Of a stretch of DNA of 64,000 bases, positions 61,581 to 64,000 are shown in pieces. The DNA lies in contig NZ_BANT01000014.1 in the NCBI RefSeq assembly GCF_000333015.1, positions 108,454-172,453 on the forward strand, given 5' to 3'. The notes beneath the pieces are model-generated. The model made no database searches. It saw only the letters and a program-made list of their open reading frames with translations, and was not told where the DNA came from. The stretch is from Gordonia hirsuta DSM 44140 = NBRC 16056 (lineage in GTDB: Bacteria > Actinomycetota > Actinomycetes > Mycobacteriales > Mycobacteriaceae). The translations under genes were made by a program, and so were the position numbers. Position 1 is the first letter of the stretch; each line of letters starts with the position of its first letter.

Positions 61581-62387
61581 ATGCGCTTGGCCAGCTGGAA
61601 CGTCAACTCGATCCGCGCCCGGAGCGAACAGATCGTCACCTGGATGACCCGCCACGCCGTCGACGTGATCGCCCTGCAGGAGACCAAATGCCGCGACGAC
61701 CAGTTCCCTGTGATGAGTTTTCTGGCCGAGGGATACGACGTCGCGATGACCGGTGACGGCGGCTACAACGGCGTGGCCATCGCCTCGCGGATCGGCCTGG
61801 ACGATGTGCACATCGGTTTCGACGGCCAGCCGTCACTGCGGCCGGGTGAGCCGCCCGAACCGCGTGCCATCTCGGCCACCTGCGGTGGGGTGCGCGTGTG
61901 GAGCCTGTACGCACCCAACGGCAGGCGCGTCGACGATCCTCACTACCGGTACAAGCTGGCCTGGCTGGAGGCACTCGCCGGATTCACCCGGCTGGAACTC
62001 GGACACGATCCGGCCGCCCAGATCGCTCTGGCCGGAGACTGGAACGTCGCACCGCTGGACGAGGACGTCTGGGATCCGGCGTTCTTCGCCGACCGCACCC
62101 ACCTGACACCGCCTGAGCGGGCGGCGTTCGGCGAGTTCCTGCAGGCCGGTTTCATCGACAGCGCCCGGCCGTTCACCCCGGGCCCGGAGGTGTACACCTT
62201 CTGGGATTACACCGCCGGCCGGTTCGCCAAGAACGAGGGGATGCGGATCGATTTCGCGCTCTGCTCTCCGGCCCTGGACGACCGGATCTTCGATGCGTTC
62301 ATCGACCGTGAGGCACGTGCCGCCGCCGGCGCCAGCGATCACGCTCCGCTGGTGCTGGACCTGTCGTCGACCGGCTTCCCCGACTGA
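61581..62387 (+). CDS. xthA: Exodeoxyribonuclease III (AP endonuclease)
   Basis: This 268-residue enzyme of base-excision repair cuts at abasic sites and trims 3' ends. SWNVNSIRAR at the start, ALQETKCRDDQF (catalytic Glu), LAGDWNVAPLDEDVWD (Asp and Asn) and the final GASDHAPLVLDL (Asp-His) are the family's catalytic blocks. It has the normal length. The position matches Rv0427c, but the gene is now the last of a run that includes the RNase/barstar pair. Confidence 0.96.
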   Translation: MRLASWNVNSIRARSEQIVTWMTRHAVDVIALQETKCRDDQFPVMSFLAEGYDVAMTGDGGYNGVAIASRIGLDDVHIGFDGQPSLRPGEPPEPRAISATCGGVRVWSLYAPNGRRVDDPHYRYKLAWLEALAGFTRLELGHDPAAQIALAGDWNVAPLDEDVWDPAFFADRTHLTPPERAAFGEFLQAGFIDSARPFTPGPEVYTFWDYTAGRFAKNEGMRIDFALCSPALDDRIFDAFIDREARAAAGASDHAPLVLDLSSTGFPD

Positions 62388-62425
62388 GAAGAGCTCGCCG
62401 CCGGCGCACCCGCAACACCGGTCAC

Positions 62426-62444
62426 TTAGGTTAGCCTACGCTAT
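62426..62444 (+). promoter_or_regulatory. Strong IdeR/DtxR iron box
   Basis: TTAGGTTAGCCTACGCTAT matches the IdeR consensus TTAGGTTAGSCTAACCTAA at 16 of 19 positions, with the first 13 in a row. It lies nine bases before the start codon of the siderophore-binding protein, so iron-dependent repression is very likely. Confidence 0.88.
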
Positions 62445-62453
62445 TGTCTAACC

Positions 62454-63440
62454 ATGATTCCGGGTCTCTCCCGCCGACTGGCGGTGGCCATCGCCCTTCT
62501 GCTCTCCGTCATCCTCGCCGCCAGCGGGTGCAGCGCCCCCGACGAGGACGCGCCCCGGGGCGGCCCGGTTCAGGTGAACACCCCCCAGGGACCGGTCATG
62601 ATCCCGGGCACCCCGCAGCGGATCGTCACACTGGGCACCCAATGGATCGATACGGCCCTGGCCTTCGGCGTCAGCCCGGTGGCCTATCTGGACCAGAATC
62701 AGATCCTGTCCAAGAAACCGGCACCCTGGGTGGGCGACAAGCTCGAGAACTCCACCGCGTTGAGCATGGAGAATCTGGTCGCCGAGATCGCCAAGGCCAA
62801 GCCGGACCTGATCCTGGCCGAGGGATACATGGCCACGGCCCAGCCGGAGATGTACGGGAAGATCAAAGAGATCGCACCGACGATTCCCGGCGTCACCGGC
62901 AAGCAGATCGACCCCTGGGACGACATGGTTACGCTCTTTGGCACCATCACCCATCGCACGGACCTGGCCGAAGACATCATCAATCGTGTCAACGACGCGA
63001 TCAGCCGGGTCACGACCGACTATCCCGGACTCAAAGACAAGACCTACGCCCTGGCGTACATGTTCTCCAGTGAACAGATCCAGGTGATGGCCGACCCGAC
63101 CGACGGCGCCGGGATCCTGTTCGCCCAGCTCGGCCTGAAGGTGGCACCCACCCTGGCCGCCGAATTCGCGCGCAAGGGCGAGCCGCGGTTCCCGATCTCG
63201 ACCGAGAACGTGCCGATGCTCGACGCCGATCTCCTGGCGGTCACCGCCGGCAGCGAGGCCATGCGCGCCGAACTGCGCAAGCTGCCCGGTTACGCGAACC
63301 TCAAAGCGGTGCGCGACGGTGCGGTCGCTGATCTGAGCGTCACCGAGATCACCGGGCTCAACCAGCCCAGCGCACTGTCGATTCCCTACCTGCTCGACCA
63401 GTTGCGTCCGCAGTTCGAACGAGCCGCGAACGCCCGGTAG
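62454..63440 (+). CDS. Iron-siderophore ABC transporter substrate-binding lipoprotein
   Basis: This 328-residue lipoprotein (lipobox AASGC) belongs to the FecB/FepB helical-backbone binding proteins. The first lobe opens with TPQRIVTLGTQWIDTALAFG, and the second with YALAYMFSSEQIQVMADPTD. The fold binds ferric siderophores at the membrane surface and hands them to an ABC permease. No permease or ATPase genes follow within the window; the gene appears monocistronic and ends at a strong terminator. The iron box just upstream supports the assignment. Confidence 0.92.
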   Translation: MIPGLSRRLAVAIALLLSVILAASGCSAPDEDAPRGGPVQVNTPQGPVMIPGTPQRIVTLGTQWIDTALAFGVSPVAYLDQNQILSKKPAPWVGDKLENSTALSMENLVAEIAKAKPDLILAEGYMATAQPEMYGKIKEIAPTIPGVTGKQIDPWDDMVTLFGTITHRTDLAEDIINRVNDAISRVTTDYPGLKDKTYALAYMFSSEQIQVMADPTDGAGILFAQLGLKVAPTLAAEFARKGEPRFPISTENVPMLDADLLAVTAGSEAMRAELRKLPGYANLKAVRDGAVADLSVTEITGLNQPSALSIPYLLDQLRPQFERAANAR

Positions 63441-63463
63441 CGGCCCCGACCCGTCCGAGCACG

Positions 63464-63500
63464 AGGCCCGGGCTCTCGCATTGTGCGGGAGCCCGGGCCT
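63464..63500. terminator. Bidirectional intrinsic terminator
   Basis: A 17-bp stem (63464-63480 with 63484-63500, one G-T wobble) and a TTG loop lie between two convergent genes, the siderophore-binding protein and the MTB12-like protein. Confidence 0.85.
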
Positions 63501-63525
63501 TGTGGCCGCTGCGCCGGGGCGACCG

Positions 63526-64000
63526 TCAGCGCACGTTGCAGGGGATCTGGGCGAACGACGCCAGCTCGCAGACCGACTTGTTGCCCAGCTTCCAGCGGCC
63601 GTCCAGCCACAGGAAGCGCATGGTCAGGTAGTTCGACTGGTAGCCCGGTGCATACAGCTCCAGCCGCGCGGTGGCGGTGGTGCCGTCCTGCTTGACCGGC
63701 CCCACCAGGCGGTACCCCATTCCCACGGCCTCGAACTGCTTGCCGTAGTTGAGGACCTTGGTCAGCGTGGCCGCTGCGGTGGCGCCACCCTCGAGCAGTT
63801 GCCCCTTCTGCGCATTCGAGCCTCCGCCGCGCAGCACAGCCAGGTCCCGCTGGAAGCCACCGAGCGTCGGAGCCGTGGGCTGCCCTGCCGCCGCAGTGGC
63901 GGCCGGCGCCGATTCGGCAGCCACCGCCGGTGCGGCAGGGGCGACGGGAGCCGCCGGAGATTCGGCGGGCACCGGAGCGGCCGCGGGAGCCTCGGGCACC
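63526..64000 (-). CDS. MTB12-like protein, cut by the window edge
   Basis: At least 157 residues of an MTB12-like protein are seen; the start lies beyond 64000. After a Pro/Ala-rich stretch (about the first 40 visible residues) comes the domain GGFQRDLAVLRGGG, LLEGGATAAATLTKVLNYG, then LWLDGRWKLGNKSVCELA and the closing PCNVR. The same pattern ends the protein at 5845, its paralogue. The two C-terminal cysteines are conserved. A signal peptide is expected outside the window. The function of MTB12-type antigens is unknown. Confidence 0.78.
   Translation of the reverse strand, partial: VPEAPAAAPVPAESPAAPVAPAAPAVAAESAPAATAAAGQPTAPTLGGFQRDLAVLRGGGSNAQKGQLLEGGATAAATLTKVLNYGKQFEAVGMGYRLVGPVKQDGTTATARLELYAPGYQSNYLTMRFLWLDGRWKLGNKSVCELASFAQIPCNVR

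Overview
The window is high-GC, densely packed chromosomal DNA from a mycolic-acid actinobacterium (order Mycobacteriales). A Gordonia-like genus is plausible, but the sequence alone does not fix the genus. The evidence is a set of landmark genes in the same order as Mycobacterium tuberculosis Rv0427c-Rv0467, read from high to low coordinate: xthA, a GNAT-like gene, def, a DUF3263 gene, a VirR-like LytR_C protein, a sodC homologue, a YbdK-like ligase, pssA, psd, groEL2 with a CIRCE element, a prolyl oligopeptidase, lpd, an AhpD-like gene and isocitrate lyase. IdeR/DtxR-type iron boxes and a wax-ester-synthase/DGAT relative fit the same group. No tRNA, rRNA, CRISPR array, insertion sequence or prophage was seen.

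Layout: 0-6 kb holds isocitrate lyase, a lipoprotein, an AhpD-like protein, two methyltransferases, a cupin, a SufR-like regulator and an MTB12-like secreted protein, with two candidate iron boxes. 6-12.6 kb holds an ABC exporter, an FAD-linked oxidase, an Ntn-type amide hydrolase and a ThrE-type exporter. 12.6-22 kb holds the broken WS/DGAT gene, lipoamide dehydrogenase, an MHS-type transporter, a TetR/old-yellow-enzyme operon with its own operator, and a prolyl oligopeptidase. 22-28 kb holds two different PPK2 kinases, a tandem pair of PtpB-like phosphatases and groEL2. 28-34 kb is a self-contained module: two paralogous AMP-forming acyl-CoA ligases and a cyclase-family hydrolase arranged around an XRE-TetR fusion regulator, with the same perfect palindrome at each end of the regulator gene.

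34-41 kb is an organic-acid uptake region: a LytS/LytTR two-component system, two sodium:solute symporters each with a small membrane partner, and a protein with four DivIVA-like repeats. 41-46 kb holds an LpqN-like lipoprotein (broken), an amidase and a pair of acyl-CoA dehydrogenases. 46-49 kb holds the psd-pssA phosphatidylethanolamine operon and small envelope proteins. 49-56 kb is a complete Mrp antiporter operon (A/B fusion, C, D, E, F, G), with an unusual acidic tail on MrpC. 56-63 kb is the mycobacterial-type sodC/virR/def/xthA block, modified in three ways: the SodC homologue lacks its metal-binding histidines, the GNAT-like protein lacks its acetyl-CoA core, and a guanyl-specific RNase with a barstar inhibitor sits between the GNAT-like gene and xthA. 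The end of the window holds an iron-regulated siderophore-binding lipoprotein and a second MTB12-like protein cut by the window edge.

Five single-base reading-frame breaks in four genes are all repaired by adding one base, four of them in C (or complementary G) runs. This looks more like under-called homopolymers in the assembly than real gene decay.
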